64,000 bases of DNA from Aliikangiella marina (GTDB taxonomy: Bacteria; Pseudomonadota; Gammaproteobacteria; Enterobacterales; Kangiellaceae), in NCBI RefSeq assembly GCF_007004765.1, contig NZ_VIKR01000003.1:372001-436000 (forward strand). The letters are read 5' to 3'. Below the pieces are notes generated by a model, which ran no database searches, was not told where the DNA came from, and worked only from the letters and a program-made list of their open reading frames with translations. The position numbers were made by a program, and so were the translations under genes. This document shows positions 36,501 to 45,080 of the stretch, piece after piece. Positions within the stretch are counted from its first letter, which is position 1. Each line of letters opens with the position of its first letter.

Positions 36501-36514
36501 GGTGGTGATGACTG

Positions 36515-37738
36515 ATGGCTGCGTTCGAATATGTTGCACTTGATCAAAAGGGCAAACAGAAGAAGGGAATCATAGAAGGCGACACTCCGCGCCAAATTCG
36601 TCAGATCTTACGTGACAAACACTTAATTCCTTTAGATGTTGAAAGTGTCACTTCAAGTAAAAAGCAAAAAGCCACCTCAGGTAGAAGTAGTTTTTTCCAA
36701 ACCAAAATTAGCGCTTCCGATCTCGCACTTATTACACGCCAAGTGGCGACTTTAGTTCGCGCCGCAATTCCTGTTGAAGAAACCGTCAAAGCGGTCGCTG
36801 ACCAAACTGAAAAAGCCAAACAGCGTAGTATGTTGATGGGGATTCGTTCGCGAGTTGTAGAAGGCCATACCATGGCTGATGCACTCAGTGAATACCCCGG
36901 CGTTTTTAATGATTTATACCGTTCAATGGTGGCGGCAGGCGAAAAATCTGGTCACCTGGATTTAGTCTTAGAAAGGCTAGCGGATTACACCGAATCGCGA
37001 CAGGAAATTCAGTCAAAAATTTCTGGGGCACTTGTCTATCCGATTATATTAACGGTTGTCAGTGTCGGCATAGTAGGATTTTTATTAGGCTATGTTGTGC
37101 CGCAAATTGTCGGCAGTTTTACTCAGTCAGGACAAGAGCTACCGATGATTACACAAATTCTCTTGTCGATGAGTGAGTTTGTTAAAAGTTATGGTATTTG
37201 GGTTTTAGTCAGTGCAGTCGCATTGTTTTCAGGTTTCAAAATGTTGTTAAGAAAACCCAAATTAAGACTTGCATGGGATAAGTGGAAGCTTAGCGCGCCC
37301 ATTGTCGGTAAAGTCATTCGCGGGATGAATGCTGCGAGATTTGCGAGGACGCTCGCCATCCTTAATCAAAGTAGTGTTCCTCTATTGGAAGGAATGAAAA
37401 TTGCCGGTGATGTTATGACTAACGCGGAGTTAAAGCGCGCGGTTAAAGAAGCGGCGGTAAGAGTTCGTGAAGGTGCTGGTTTGAAAGTTTCACTGCAACA
37501 GTGTGGATATTTTCCGCCGATGATGTTGCACATGATTGGTAGTGGTGAGAGTTCTGGCGAGCTCGAACAAATGCTCGATCGAGCCGCTTATAATCAAGAA
37601 AAGCAGTTTGACAATATGGTCAGTACGATGATGAATATGATCGGCCCGATTATGATTTTGATTATGGGCTCCTTTGTTTTCACCATAGTACTAGCAATAA
37701 TGTTACCTGTATTCAAATTGAGTGAAACCTTAGGTTAA
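36515..37738 (+). CDS. gspF: Type II secretion inner-membrane protein GspF
   Basis: 407 residues with the N-terminal motif FEYVALDQKGKQKKGIIEGD, two T2SSF domains and three hydrophobic membrane segments (YPIILTVVSVGIVGFLLGYV, FVKSYGIWVLVSAVALFSGF, and IGPIMILIMGSFVFTIVLAI). It is the polytopic platform protein that coordinates GspE and GspL. The 126-base gap to gspG contains a paired palindromic element, so expression of gspG onward may differ from that of gspC to gspF. Confidence 0.95.
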   Translation: MAAFEYVALDQKGKQKKGIIEGDTPRQIRQILRDKHLIPLDVESVTSSKKQKATSGRSSFFQTKISASDLALITRQVATLVRAAIPVEETVKAVADQTEKAKQRSMLMGIRSRVVEGHTMADALSEYPGVFNDLYRSMVAAGEKSGHLDLVLERLADYTESRQEIQSKISGALVYPIILTVVSVGIVGFLLGYVVPQIVGSFTQSGQELPMITQILLSMSEFVKSYGIWVLVSAVALFSGFKMLLRKPKLRLAWDKWKLSAPIVGKVIRGMNAARFARTLAILNQSSVPLLEGMKIAGDVMTNAELKRAVKEAAVRVREGAGLKVSLQQCGYFPPMMLHMIGSGESSGELEQMLDRAAYNQEKQFDNMVSTMMNMIGPIMILIMGSFVFTIVLAIMLPVFKLSETLG

Positions 37739-37767
37739 CGCTTAGTAAAGCAGCTAAGTAAAATGAG

Positions 37768-37843
37768 TGTAAGTTGGGTTGAGGAACGAAACCCAACATC
37801 TAAATTTTAATATCGTTGGGGTTCGTTCCTCACCCCAACCTAC
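37768..37843. repeat. Paired palindromic element between gspF and gspG
   Basis: Two copies of a 30-base element stand in inverted orientation: GTTGGGTTGAGGAACGAAAC then CCAAC, and the complement of GTTGGGGTGAGGAACGAACC then CCAAC. Each copy is itself a hairpin (TTGGGTT around GAGGAACG). The whole forms a long imperfect inverted repeat around an AT-rich centre. The form is that of REP-like dispersed elements; whether other copies exist in the genome cannot be seen here. Confidence 0.8.
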
Positions 37844-37864
37844 CCAGTAAGGTAGAGGTTAAAT

Positions 37865-38320
37865 ATGCAAAAGCAATCCGGTTTTTCATTGCTTGAGATC
37901 TTAGTAGCAATGGCCATCATGGCAATATTGGGCGGAATCATGGTTACCCAATTTATGGGCCAAACTGAAACTGCAACGATGCAGCGACTTAAGGGTGATT
38001 TTGCTGCGATGGAGTCGGCACTGATTCAGTATCACTCAGATAATTTAATGCTACCGAGCACTGAACAAGGCTTACAAGCGCTAGTGACCAAGCCGCAAGA
38101 TTCGCCAGTTCCTAAAAACTATGCTCGTCGAGGTTATCTAAAAGAATTATCACAAGATCCTTGGGGTAATGACTATCAATATGCCTATCCTGGCGAGTTT
38201 GGTGAATATGACATTTATTCCCTCGGTGCTGATGGTGAAGAAGGTGGTGAAGGCCTTAATGCAGATATTGGCAACTGGAATATAGACGAAGCGATCAAGT
38301 TACTTAAAAGTCAGGAATAA
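37865..38320 (+). CDS. gspG: Type II secretion major pseudopilin GspG
   Basis: 151 residues with a prepilin leader: MQKQSG, then the methylated Phe of FSLLEILVAMAIMAILGGIM, with Glu at position +5 after the cleavage site. The calcium-binding loop region (GADGEEGGEG then LNADIGNWN) is kept. It forms the pseudopilus that pushes substrates through GspD. It needs a prepilin peptidase for processing, which is not encoded in this operon. Confidence 0.95.
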   Translation: MQKQSGFSLLEILVAMAIMAILGGIMVTQFMGQTETATMQRLKGDFAAMESALIQYHSDNLMLPSTEQGLQALVTKPQDSPVPKNYARRGYLKELSQDPWGNDYQYAYPGEFGEYDIYSLGADGEEGGEGLNADIGNWNIDEAIKLLKSQE

Positions 38321-38328
38321 GTTTTTAA

Positions 38329-39009
38329 ATGGCCACCCAATTTGTTCGACCGGTAAAGTTTGCGATTAATCGCGGCTTTAGTTTGATCGAAATTCTGGTG
38401 GCCATGGCGATTATCGCTTTACTCGCTGGGCTCGCTATTCCGTTTATGGGAAATAGCAATGACAAGTATGCGCGCCAAGAAATCAATCGTCTATTAGCTG
38501 CGGTCGAACTAGTTCGCGATATGGCCGTGATTCAAAATCGTGAGTATGGGTTGACCATAGATGAAGATGGTTACCAATTCTTAATTCTCGATGACGAGGA
38601 TCCTGAAGCCCCACCACGCTGGAAAATTATTTCAGATGTGAAAGCGTTGAATCAATATGAGTTTCCTGAAGAAGTTGAAGTTAATGTTGCCATCGATGGC
38701 GAAAATATTTTCGATTCTGCTGAAGATGATGTGGAAATATTTGAAGAAGATGTCAATATTTTTGAAGATGAGGAAGAAGAAGAACAAGTCGACCCGCCAC
38801 AAATCTACTTTCTTTCTACAGGCGAACAAAACCAATTTACGCTAGCGGTCGCTTCCAACGATCAGTTCCAATCGGACAGAGAGGAGCCCAAGTTTTATCG
38901 TATTAAAGGTGAGCTTAGTGGCGTCTTGGAGTACCAAGGCCCATTGCCTGGTAATTTATTCCAGGATATCGATCGCGATTATACCGACTATCTTGAGGAT
39001 GATTCATGA
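38329..39009 (+). CDS. gspH: Type II secretion minor pseudopilin GspH with acidic insertion
   Basis: 226 residues, longer than most GspH proteins. The prepilin motif is GFSLIEILVAMAIIALLAG. In the globular domain there is an acidic run, roughly residues 122-154 (AEDDVEIFEEDVNIFEDEEE then EEQVDP), where the word EIFEEDVNIFEDE partly repeats. It is a minor pseudopilin placed near the pseudopilus tip. The gene starts 8 bases after gspG and overlaps gspI by 4. Confidence 0.9.
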   Translation: MATQFVRPVKFAINRGFSLIEILVAMAIIALLAGLAIPFMGNSNDKYARQEINRLLAAVELVRDMAVIQNREYGLTIDEDGYQFLILDDEDPEAPPRWKIISDVKALNQYEFPEEVEVNVAIDGENIFDSAEDDVEIFEEDVNIFEDEEEEEQVDPPQIYFLSTGEQNQFTLAVASNDQFQSDREEPKFYRIKGELSGVLEYQGPLPGNLFQDIDRDYTDYLEDDS

Positions 39010-39410
39010 TGAATAAATCTCTCTCGGTAAAGCAAGTTGGTTTTACATTGCTGGAAGTTTTGATAGCGATGGTGATCTTTGGTACGACGGTTACCTTTCT
39101 GTTAAAAAACTTAAACGAACAGCAACGAGCGCACAGTGAAATTACCATCAAAACCATAGCTCACTGGGTTGCTTTAAATAAGATGGCGGAAACACGCTTA
39201 CAGCCCAAGTGGCCAAACATTGGCGTGACCCGAGGCGAAGCGGAAATGCGCAATCGAACTTGGTATTGGTTACAGACCGTAAGTAAAACGACTGAAAAAG
39301 ATTTACGCCAAATTGAAATCGAAGTTCGTCTTGAAGAGTCGGACGAGAATCCTGCCACACGCTTTGTCGGATTTATTGCGGAAAAAGACGATGAAAGCAA
39401 AGCGCAGTAA
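39006..39410 (+). CDS. gspI: Type II secretion minor pseudopilin GspI
   Basis: 134 residues with prepilin motif GFTLLEVLIAMVIFGTTVTF and the family features NKMAETR and ... EVRLEES. It forms the pseudopilus tip complex with GspJ and GspK. It overlaps gspH by four bases (ATGA), with translational coupling likely, and overlaps gspJ by 20. Confidence 0.93.
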   Translation: MMNKSLSVKQVGFTLLEVLIAMVIFGTTVTFLLKNLNEQQRAHSEITIKTIAHWVALNKMAETRLQPKWPNIGVTRGEAEMRNRTWYWLQTVSKTTEKDLRQIEIEVRLEESDENPATRFVGFIAEKDDESKAQ

Positions 39411-40110
39411 AGTTGCCGGTTTTACGCTTATTGAAATCATGGTTGCTATGGCAATCATGGCGCTGATTGGCGTCGGGGCATTAACGCTATTAAACGCGGC
39501 AACCAACAGTGGAAACAAAATTAAAACCGAAGGTAATCGGCTGAATGACGTGCAGCGGGCCTTCTTGTTTATCTCTAACGATATGCAACAAGTCACTACT
39601 CGACAGGTCCGCGATGAGTTTGGTGACAAGCTGCCCAGTATTAAAAGTGATTTGCAGGCGTCGACACCGTTTATTCGGTTAACTCGTCTTGGAAGACGAA
39701 ATCCTGCGCAATTACCGCGCTCTAATTTGGAGCACTTGATGTATACCGTTGAAGATAAAACACTGATTAGGAGCAGTTATCAGTATGCCGACGGTATGTC
39801 AGAAAATTACGCGTTAAAGCGTCCGATTCTAAAAAACGTCGAAGACATGAAAATCAAGTTTTATGACGGCGAAGAGTGGCAAGATTATTGGCCCTTAACT
39901 GAAGACCCGGAGGATAATCAATTTGATGCGCTGCCGTTAGCGATTCGGATGCAACTCGAGCTGACCGACTATGGGGTACTTGAACGAATCTATGTTGTCT
40001 CGGATCGCCGCGAAGCGAGAGAAGATGATGAACGTGGTGAAGGTGACCAGCGGGGTGGTGGAGATTCAGGCGGCGGTGATACCCGTAATGGAGAGGAAAC
40101 TCGTCAATGA
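39391..40110 (+). CDS. gspJ: Type II secretion minor pseudopilin GspJ
   Basis: The frame is open from 39313, but the ATG at 39391 gives the usual short leader MKAKRSKVAG before FTLIEIMVAMAIMALIGVGA, so I place the start there (239 residues). The domain contains MQQVTTRQVRDEFGD and LKNVEDMKIKFYDG-type motifs. The C-terminal 30 residues are a low-complexity Asp/Gly/Arg tail (ERGEGDQRGGGDSGGGD). It is part of the pseudopilus tip. It overlaps gspK by four bases. Confidence 0.92.
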   Translation: MKAKRSKVAGFTLIEIMVAMAIMALIGVGALTLLNAATNSGNKIKTEGNRLNDVQRAFLFISNDMQQVTTRQVRDEFGDKLPSIKSDLQASTPFIRLTRLGRRNPAQLPRSNLEHLMYTVEDKTLIRSSYQYADGMSENYALKRPILKNVEDMKIKFYDGEEWQDYWPLTEDPEDNQFDALPLAIRMQLELTDYGVLERIYVVSDRREAREDDERGEGDQRGGGDSGGGDTRNGEETRQ

Positions 40111-41168
40111 ACTCGCTCTCTTCTCCGCACAAACAGTCAGGTACCGTATTAATCACGGTTGTATTGATTGCGGCTTTTGTCATTGTATTAGTGGTTGAAT
40201 CGATTAAGACAGTCAGGTATCAAAAACAGCTCAGCAACAATTTAATCAACCGCGATCAAGCGTACTCCTATTTGATGGGGATGGAAGAATTAGCGAAAAT
40301 TTTATTAAAACGGGCATTTGATGCCACTGATGAAGACACTGTCCACTTAAACCAGCCTTGGGCGCAACAAGAAATAACTTTCCCGATAGATGGTGGAGTG
40401 ATGACGGCAACAATTAAGGATATGCAAAGCTGTTTTAATTTAAATTCAATCACTAAGCCCGGCAAACAAGAAAATGAAAACTCGAATGGACGCGGTGGTG
40501 GCTTAATTCCTAATCCATCACCTTCTCCAGGAAAGGGCCAAGAAACGCCGGGACAGGAATCCCTAGGCGTTATTATTGACAATACTTTAGAAAATACTGA
40601 AATCCAATCTGATGAACTGACAATAAGCCTATTTGATTGGATTGATGACGATATAGAGCCTTTCGATCATCGCGGCGCTGAAGACGATTATTACTTGGTA
40701 ATGGAGCCGCCGTATCGTGCGCCCAATGCGCCAATTGCGCATATCAGTGAGCTGGTAACCGTAAAAGGATTTTCGAATAAAGCATTGACTCAATTAAAAC
40801 CATTTATTTGTGTATTACCAGAGCCCGAAGTCGACCAAATTAATGTTAATACGGTTGAGGAAGATAATGCGTTGGTGATTTATTCAATTGTTAAATCGCA
40901 GAATATTAAACTAGAAAATGTTCAGCAAGCATTACGTGCGCGTCCAGAAAATGGCTATGAAGAAGTTCGTGACTTTATTGATGAACTGTCCGGCTCGGCT
41001 AATGCGGTGAGTCAATCGAATCGAGAGAGACTATCGGTCACTAGCGACTTTTTTGAAGTTTCCTCGAAAGCAGAGATCGGCGGTACAAGAGTAGCGATGA
41101 AAACTTTATTTCAACGTGATGGCAACAACAACTTTAAAATCGTATCTCGGTACTTTGGTCGAGAGTAA
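40107..41168 (+). CDS. gspK: Type II secretion minor pseudopilin GspK
   Basis: 353 residues. The prepilin helix is GTVLITVVLIAAFVIVLVVE. The family lacks the Glu+5, as here. The two-domain body includes the calcium-site region ISLFDWIDDDIEPFDHRGAE and the helix-hairpin-helix ITELVTVKGF-like segment (ISELVTVKGFSNKALTQLKP). A Gly/Pro/Ser/Asn-rich insertion near residues 114-150 is unusual. It caps the pseudopilus. A 111-base gap follows before gspL. Confidence 0.92.
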   Translation: MNSLSSPHKQSGTVLITVVLIAAFVIVLVVESIKTVRYQKQLSNNLINRDQAYSYLMGMEELAKILLKRAFDATDEDTVHLNQPWAQQEITFPIDGGVMTATIKDMQSCFNLNSITKPGKQENENSNGRGGGLIPNPSPSPGKGQETPGQESLGVIIDNTLENTEIQSDELTISLFDWIDDDIEPFDHRGAEDDYYLVMEPPYRAPNAPIAHISELVTVKGFSNKALTQLKPFICVLPEPEVDQINVNTVEEDNALVIYSIVKSQNIKLENVQQALRARPENGYEEVRDFIDELSGSANAVSQSNRERLSVTSDFFEVSSKAEIGGTRVAMKTLFQRDGNNNFKIVSRYFGRE

Positions 41169-41279
41169 GGTGACGAGTGTTATACAAATTGGATTATCGT
41201 TAAACAGTAGAATCGGGTACACTAAATCGAAGTCGGTGGCTTATCAGAGTGACCGGTGTAAATAGAGCAATAATATCAA

Positions 41280-42530
41280 ATGAATAAATTAACCATATTT
41301 TGGAATGATAAAGGAACAGCCCATTTTAATTGGTGGGTGACCGATCGTTCTGAACTGGCTGAATCAGCGATTCCCTCGCTGGAGAGCCACGAAATTCTTA
41401 AAGCCGATTTGGCTTGCATGGCTGAGCTTGCAGTAGGTCGTAAAGTGGAGCTTGTCGTGAGTAGCCATGATGTCCATTTTAATCAAGTCAATATCCCTGG
41501 AAAAGCCCAGCGACACTTACGAAAAGCTATCCCCTATTTGCTCGAAGAGCAGCTTGCTGACTCGGTTGACGAACTGTTTATGGCTTTCGGCACTAAGCTA
41601 CCATCGGGTGATATACCGGTAAGAGCGATTGAGCTTAACTATTTAAAGCGAATTGTTGAGCAGTTTGCAGAGGCTGAAGTTAAGTTAGATAGTGTTGTGA
41701 CTGACTTGGATTTGTTGGAGACACCAGAAGAGGGAACTTTAGTGGTGTTAAAGGAAGGGCAAGTTCTAGTCAATGATTCGAAAGTTGGCGCTTGGCAGTG
41801 TGAACAACAAGACTTTTCATGGTTAATCCAAAAACAATTAAATGATGTCCAAGAAGATGATGAAATGCCAATCGCTATCCCGATGAAAGTGATTGCAGAG
41901 GAGGAAGAACAATACCAATTCTTTGAGCAAAATCTGCCCGCAGGACGGTTTGCTCCATTGTCAGCGCTTGTCGACTCTGTTTATGCATACTTGTCCGGTT
42001 ATCGAATAAAGCCTATCAATATGTTGCAAGGTGAATTTGAGCCAAAAGCTGAAAGTTCGCCTCTCAAAGACATGTTGCTAAAAGTAGCTTCGGTCGCGGG
42101 AATTGTGTTGGCAGCCCATCTGATATATCAAGGCTCACAGTGGTTTTCACTGAAAGCCGAAAGTGAATATTTGTTGAAAGAAAGAAATGCTTTATGGAAA
42201 CAAGCGTTTCCAGGACGTAAAGTTACCTCCAGTCCATTGCGCTCAATGCAAAGTTTCTTACGTGGATTGGGGCAAGGCCAGGCAAACGGTGGCTTTTTAA
42301 ATTTACTCAAATCGACGACTGGTTTAATCACTGATCTCAATTTAATTTATCCGACGAATATTAGTTATAACTCGGCCCGTAACGAATTACGTATGGACAT
42401 CATTGCGAAAGACTTACGCACGCTAAATAGTTATCGCGACGAGTTAAAGAGTTCGGGACATGAGGTGGATATGTCATCAGCGACCCAGCGTGGTGAAGGT
42501 TATTCAAGCCGCTTGATCATTCGGAGGTAA
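41280..42530 (+). CDS. gspL: Type II secretion inner-membrane protein GspL
   Basis: 416 residues. The actin-like cytoplasmic domain contains AIPYLLEEQLADSVDELFMA, which binds GspE in the family. One membrane helix (KVASVAGIVLAAHLIYQGSQ) leads to a ferredoxin-like periplasmic domain. It anchors the ATPase to the membrane and pairs with GspM. The 111-base gap before it may hold an internal promoter, but I cannot place one. Confidence 0.9.
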   Translation: MNKLTIFWNDKGTAHFNWWVTDRSELAESAIPSLESHEILKADLACMAELAVGRKVELVVSSHDVHFNQVNIPGKAQRHLRKAIPYLLEEQLADSVDELFMAFGTKLPSGDIPVRAIELNYLKRIVEQFAEAEVKLDSVVTDLDLLETPEEGTLVVLKEGQVLVNDSKVGAWQCEQQDFSWLIQKQLNDVQEDDEMPIAIPMKVIAEEEEQYQFFEQNLPAGRFAPLSALVDSVYAYLSGYRIKPINMLQGEFEPKAESSPLKDMLLKVASVAGIVLAAHLIYQGSQWFSLKAESEYLLKERNALWKQAFPGRKVTSSPLRSMQSFLRGLGQGQANGGFLNLLKSTTGLITDLNLIYPTNISYNSARNELRMDIIAKDLRTLNSYRDELKSSGHEVDMSSATQRGEGYSSRLIIRR

Positions 42531-42532
42531 TC

Positions 42533-43015
42533 ATGGAACAGATTAAAGAATGGTATAACAGTTTACAAGATAGCGAGCAACGAATCGTTTTAGCAGCGTC
42601 GCTTTTCTTTGGTTTAGTGATTGTGTTTTTTGGCATAATTAAACCGATTAATGATGCAGTTAGTCGGCTAGAAGGACAAGTGCAAAGTCGCCAGAACACG
42701 GTTTCTGAGTTTAAGAAGAATATGCCGGTATTAGTCGCCAATCGCAGTGCTGCGCGGCGTGCGTCAAACTCAGGTGGCTCGCTAAGCAATCTAGTCACTT
42801 CAAGCACTCGTCAATTTCAACTCAATGTTTCTCGAGTTCAAGAAAAAAGCCCGACAGAAATGCAGGTGTGGTTCGATAATGTTGCTTTTAATGATTTTCT
42901 ACGTTGGACTGCACAGCTTGAAAACCGACATCAGATTAGAATTGAATCTGTGAATATTCGTAATAAAGAAAGAAACGGGTTGACCAGTATCGATATCAAA
43001 TTGGTAAGAAATTAG
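42533..43015 (+). CDS. gspM: Type II secretion inner-membrane protein GspM
   Basis: 160 residues. The N-terminus EQIKEWYNSLQDSEQRIVLA precedes a membrane helix (ASLFFGLVIVFFGIIKPI). A periplasmic coiled and ferredoxin-like domain follows. It starts two bases after gspL; the pair is normally co-folded. Confidence 0.9.
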   Translation: MEQIKEWYNSLQDSEQRIVLAASLFFGLVIVFFGIIKPINDAVSRLEGQVQSRQNTVSEFKKNMPVLVANRSAARRASNSGGSLSNLVTSSTRQFQLNVSRVQEKSPTEMQVWFDNVAFNDFLRWTAQLENRHQIRIESVNIRNKERNGLTSIDIKLVRN

Positions 43016-43054
43016 TCTCTAGATTTACGTATTTAAAAAAGAATAAATTACTCA

Positions 43055-43810
43055 ATGAAGAAAAAGATTTTTATTTTAGTTAGTCTGTTTTTGATACTGG
43101 TTGTCGCGTTCACTCCGGCAAAACTTCTCTTAGGATTTTTACCTGATCGCTCACCTTTCTCATTGAATGGTGTATCAGGAACCGTGTGGAGTGGGGAGGT
43201 ATCTCAAGTTGCAGTCAATCAATTGTCATTTAGGGATGTTCTTTTTTCGGTCGATCTGCTTTCATTAGTGATGTTTTCGCCCTCTGTTTCGCTTGATATT
43301 GCCAGTGGCGACATGGCTGGTGATTTAGTTTTTCACTTGACCGATGATCCTAGTAAAAATATTGAAGTGTCCGATGTTAATATCAATTTTTCTGGAAAAG
43401 AGTTAAAGCGTTTTCTACCTTTACCGGGACTAGAAGTGAAAGGTGACTTCTTGACTAAAGATTTAGACTTTGTGAGCGAAAATCAAAAACCAAAATCGGT
43501 TGACGGCACCGTCAGGTGGCAGAGTGCCGAAGTAAGTTATGCCGGTCAATCTTTTACACTCGGTGACTTTATTATTCGGGCAACCACGGATGAAGAAAAA
43601 AAAATCATTAAAGCGGAAGTATTGAAGTCTAAAAATGCACTTGATTTGCAAGGTGATATTATTTTACAAGCCAACGGGATGGTCGAAATAACCGGCAGTA
43701 TCAGTACTGAAATCGACCAAACGTTATACACGGCTTTTGCATTGTTCAATAATGGTAAGCCTAATAATGGTCGATTACCGATAAAGTTTAAACAAAGAAT
43801 TTTTAGGTAG
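43055..43810 (+). CDS. gspN: Type II secretion system protein GspN
   Basis: 251 residues. An N-terminal membrane helix (KKIFILVSLFLILVVAFTPA) is followed by the family motif LNGVSGTVWSGEVSQVAV and beta-rich repeats. The role is accessory and not essential in several species. It ends the gsp operon; yrfG starts 47 bases later and is likely co-transcribed in part. Confidence 0.88.
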   Translation: MKKKIFILVSLFLILVVAFTPAKLLLGFLPDRSPFSLNGVSGTVWSGEVSQVAVNQLSFRDVLFSVDLLSLVMFSPSVSLDIASGDMAGDLVFHLTDDPSKNIEVSDVNINFSGKELKRFLPLPGLEVKGDFLTKDLDFVSENQKPKSVDGTVRWQSAEVSYAGQSFTLGDFIIRATTDEEKKIIKAEVLKSKNALDLQGDIILQANGMVEITGSISTEIDQTLYTAFALFNNGKPNNGRLPIKFKQRIFR

Positions 43811-43857
43811 TTCACCTCGACTATCACTTCACCAACGTTTTATCTTGGATTTAATTC

Positions 43858-44523
43858 ATGGAACCGAAACTCGATTGGGAAAAGATTGATACTGTCCTAT
43901 TAGATATGGACGGGACAATTTTAGACTTAAAGTTTGATAATGACTTTTGGTTAGACTTTTTACCACGGGTTTATGCAGAAAAAAATAATATATCGTTAGC
44001 CGAAAGTAAGGCGTTCCTGAGAGAAAGTTATGGCTCGATAGAAGGCAAACTCCAATGGTATTGTTTGGATTTTTGGAGTGAGCGGTTAGATATTGATATT
44101 CCAGCACTTAAAATGTCATTAAAGCATAAAGTTGCGTTTCGGGATGGCGCTGTAGAATTTTTAGCGTTCTTAAGGCGTCAAAACAAAAAGGTTTTTTTAG
44201 TCACTAATGCTCATCGAAAGACTTTAGAGATAAAGTTACTTAATGCCAATTTTCATGAGTACTTTCTTCATTTAACCAGCTCACATGACTTCGGATATCC
44301 AAAAGAGGAGCAAGCATATTGGTGTGCGCTCAATGAAAAATATCCCTTTGATAAAAGCCGGACACTTTTTGTTGATGATAGTGTACGAATATTAGAGTCG
44401 GCCAAAGAATATGGAATTAAATATATTCTAGGTATTACGTCCCCGGATAGCTCAAAAGGCGCTCAAGATTGCTCGCCGTTTGAGTCGATAACTGATTATA
44501 AGAAGTTTATTGCCCATGTCTAA
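43858..44523 (+). CDS. yrfG: HAD-family GMP/IMP nucleotidase YrfG
   Basis: 221 residues. HAD motif I is VLLDMDGTILDL, motif II LVTNAHRK, and motif IV FVDDSVRI, all complete. The cap helix region KLQWYCLDFWS is typical of YrfG, a cytoplasmic magnesium-dependent 5'-nucleotidase with preference for GMP and IMP. It overlaps nudE by 14 bases, and the gene order gspN-yrfG-nudE-cysQ is conserved in related gammaproteobacteria as far as I recall. Confidence 0.88.
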   Translation: MEPKLDWEKIDTVLLDMDGTILDLKFDNDFWLDFLPRVYAEKNNISLAESKAFLRESYGSIEGKLQWYCLDFWSERLDIDIPALKMSLKHKVAFRDGAVEFLAFLRRQNKKVFLVTNAHRKTLEIKLLNANFHEYFLHLTSSHDFGYPKEEQAYWCALNEKYPFDKSRTLFVDDSVRILESAKEYGIKYILGITSPDSSKGAQDCSPFESITDYKKFIAHV

Positions 44524-45064
44524 GAAACCCCGAATTGTAGAACAAAAAGAAGTCGCGAGAACACGTATCTTCCGGGTTGAAGAGCTGTCACTTGAATTTA
44601 GCAATGGACAGGAGCGAATCTATGAAAGAATGGTTTCTGGTGGTTCCGGCGCTGTTATGATTGTACCAGTGACCGAAGACAAGCAGCTGTTATTGATTCG
44701 AGAGTATTCTGCCGGTACTGAGGATTATCAGTTGGCATTTCCAAAAGGTTTGGTGGAAGGAACAGAATCAATTTTTGAGGCAGCCAACCGGGAAATCAAA
44801 GAAGAAATCGGTTTTGGCGCAAATGATTTTCACGCATTAAAAAAAGTCAGCTTAGCGCCTGGCTACTTTACCCACCAAATGAATATTGTGCTCGCTCGAG
44901 ACTTATACACTGAAAAGTTAGAAGGCGATGAGCCTGAGCCATTAGAGGTTGTTTATTGGCCGCTCGACGAAATCAATAGCCTTTTAGAACAAGAAGATTT
45001 TACCGAAGCCCGCTCAATTGCGGCACTTTTTTTAGCAGAAAAGTATTTGACGGAATTAAACTAA
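44510..45064 (+). CDS. nudE: ADP compounds hydrolase NudE
   Basis: 184 residues from the ATG at 44510 or 182 from the ATG at 44516 (MSKKPRIVEQ), which is the more usual N-terminus. The Nudix box GLVEGTESIFEAANREIKEE is complete with IGF following. NudE hydrolyses ADP-ribose, Ap3A, NADH and related compounds, with magnesium, in the cytoplasm. Overlap with yrfG suggests coupled translation. Confidence 0.92.
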   Translation: MPMSKKPRIVEQKEVARTRIFRVEELSLEFSNGQERIYERMVSGGSGAVMIVPVTEDKQLLLIREYSAGTEDYQLAFPKGLVEGTESIFEAANREIKEEIGFGANDFHALKKVSLAPGYFTHQMNIVLARDLYTEKLEGDEPEPLEVVYWPLDEINSLLEQEDFTEARSIAALFLAEKYLTELN

Positions 45065-45080
45065 ATCAAGGAATCAGACA

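Noticed and set aside
43858-44523. Phosphoglycolate phosphatase
   Set aside because: It has HAD motifs in common, but the length and the context with nudE and the cap sequence fit YrfG better.
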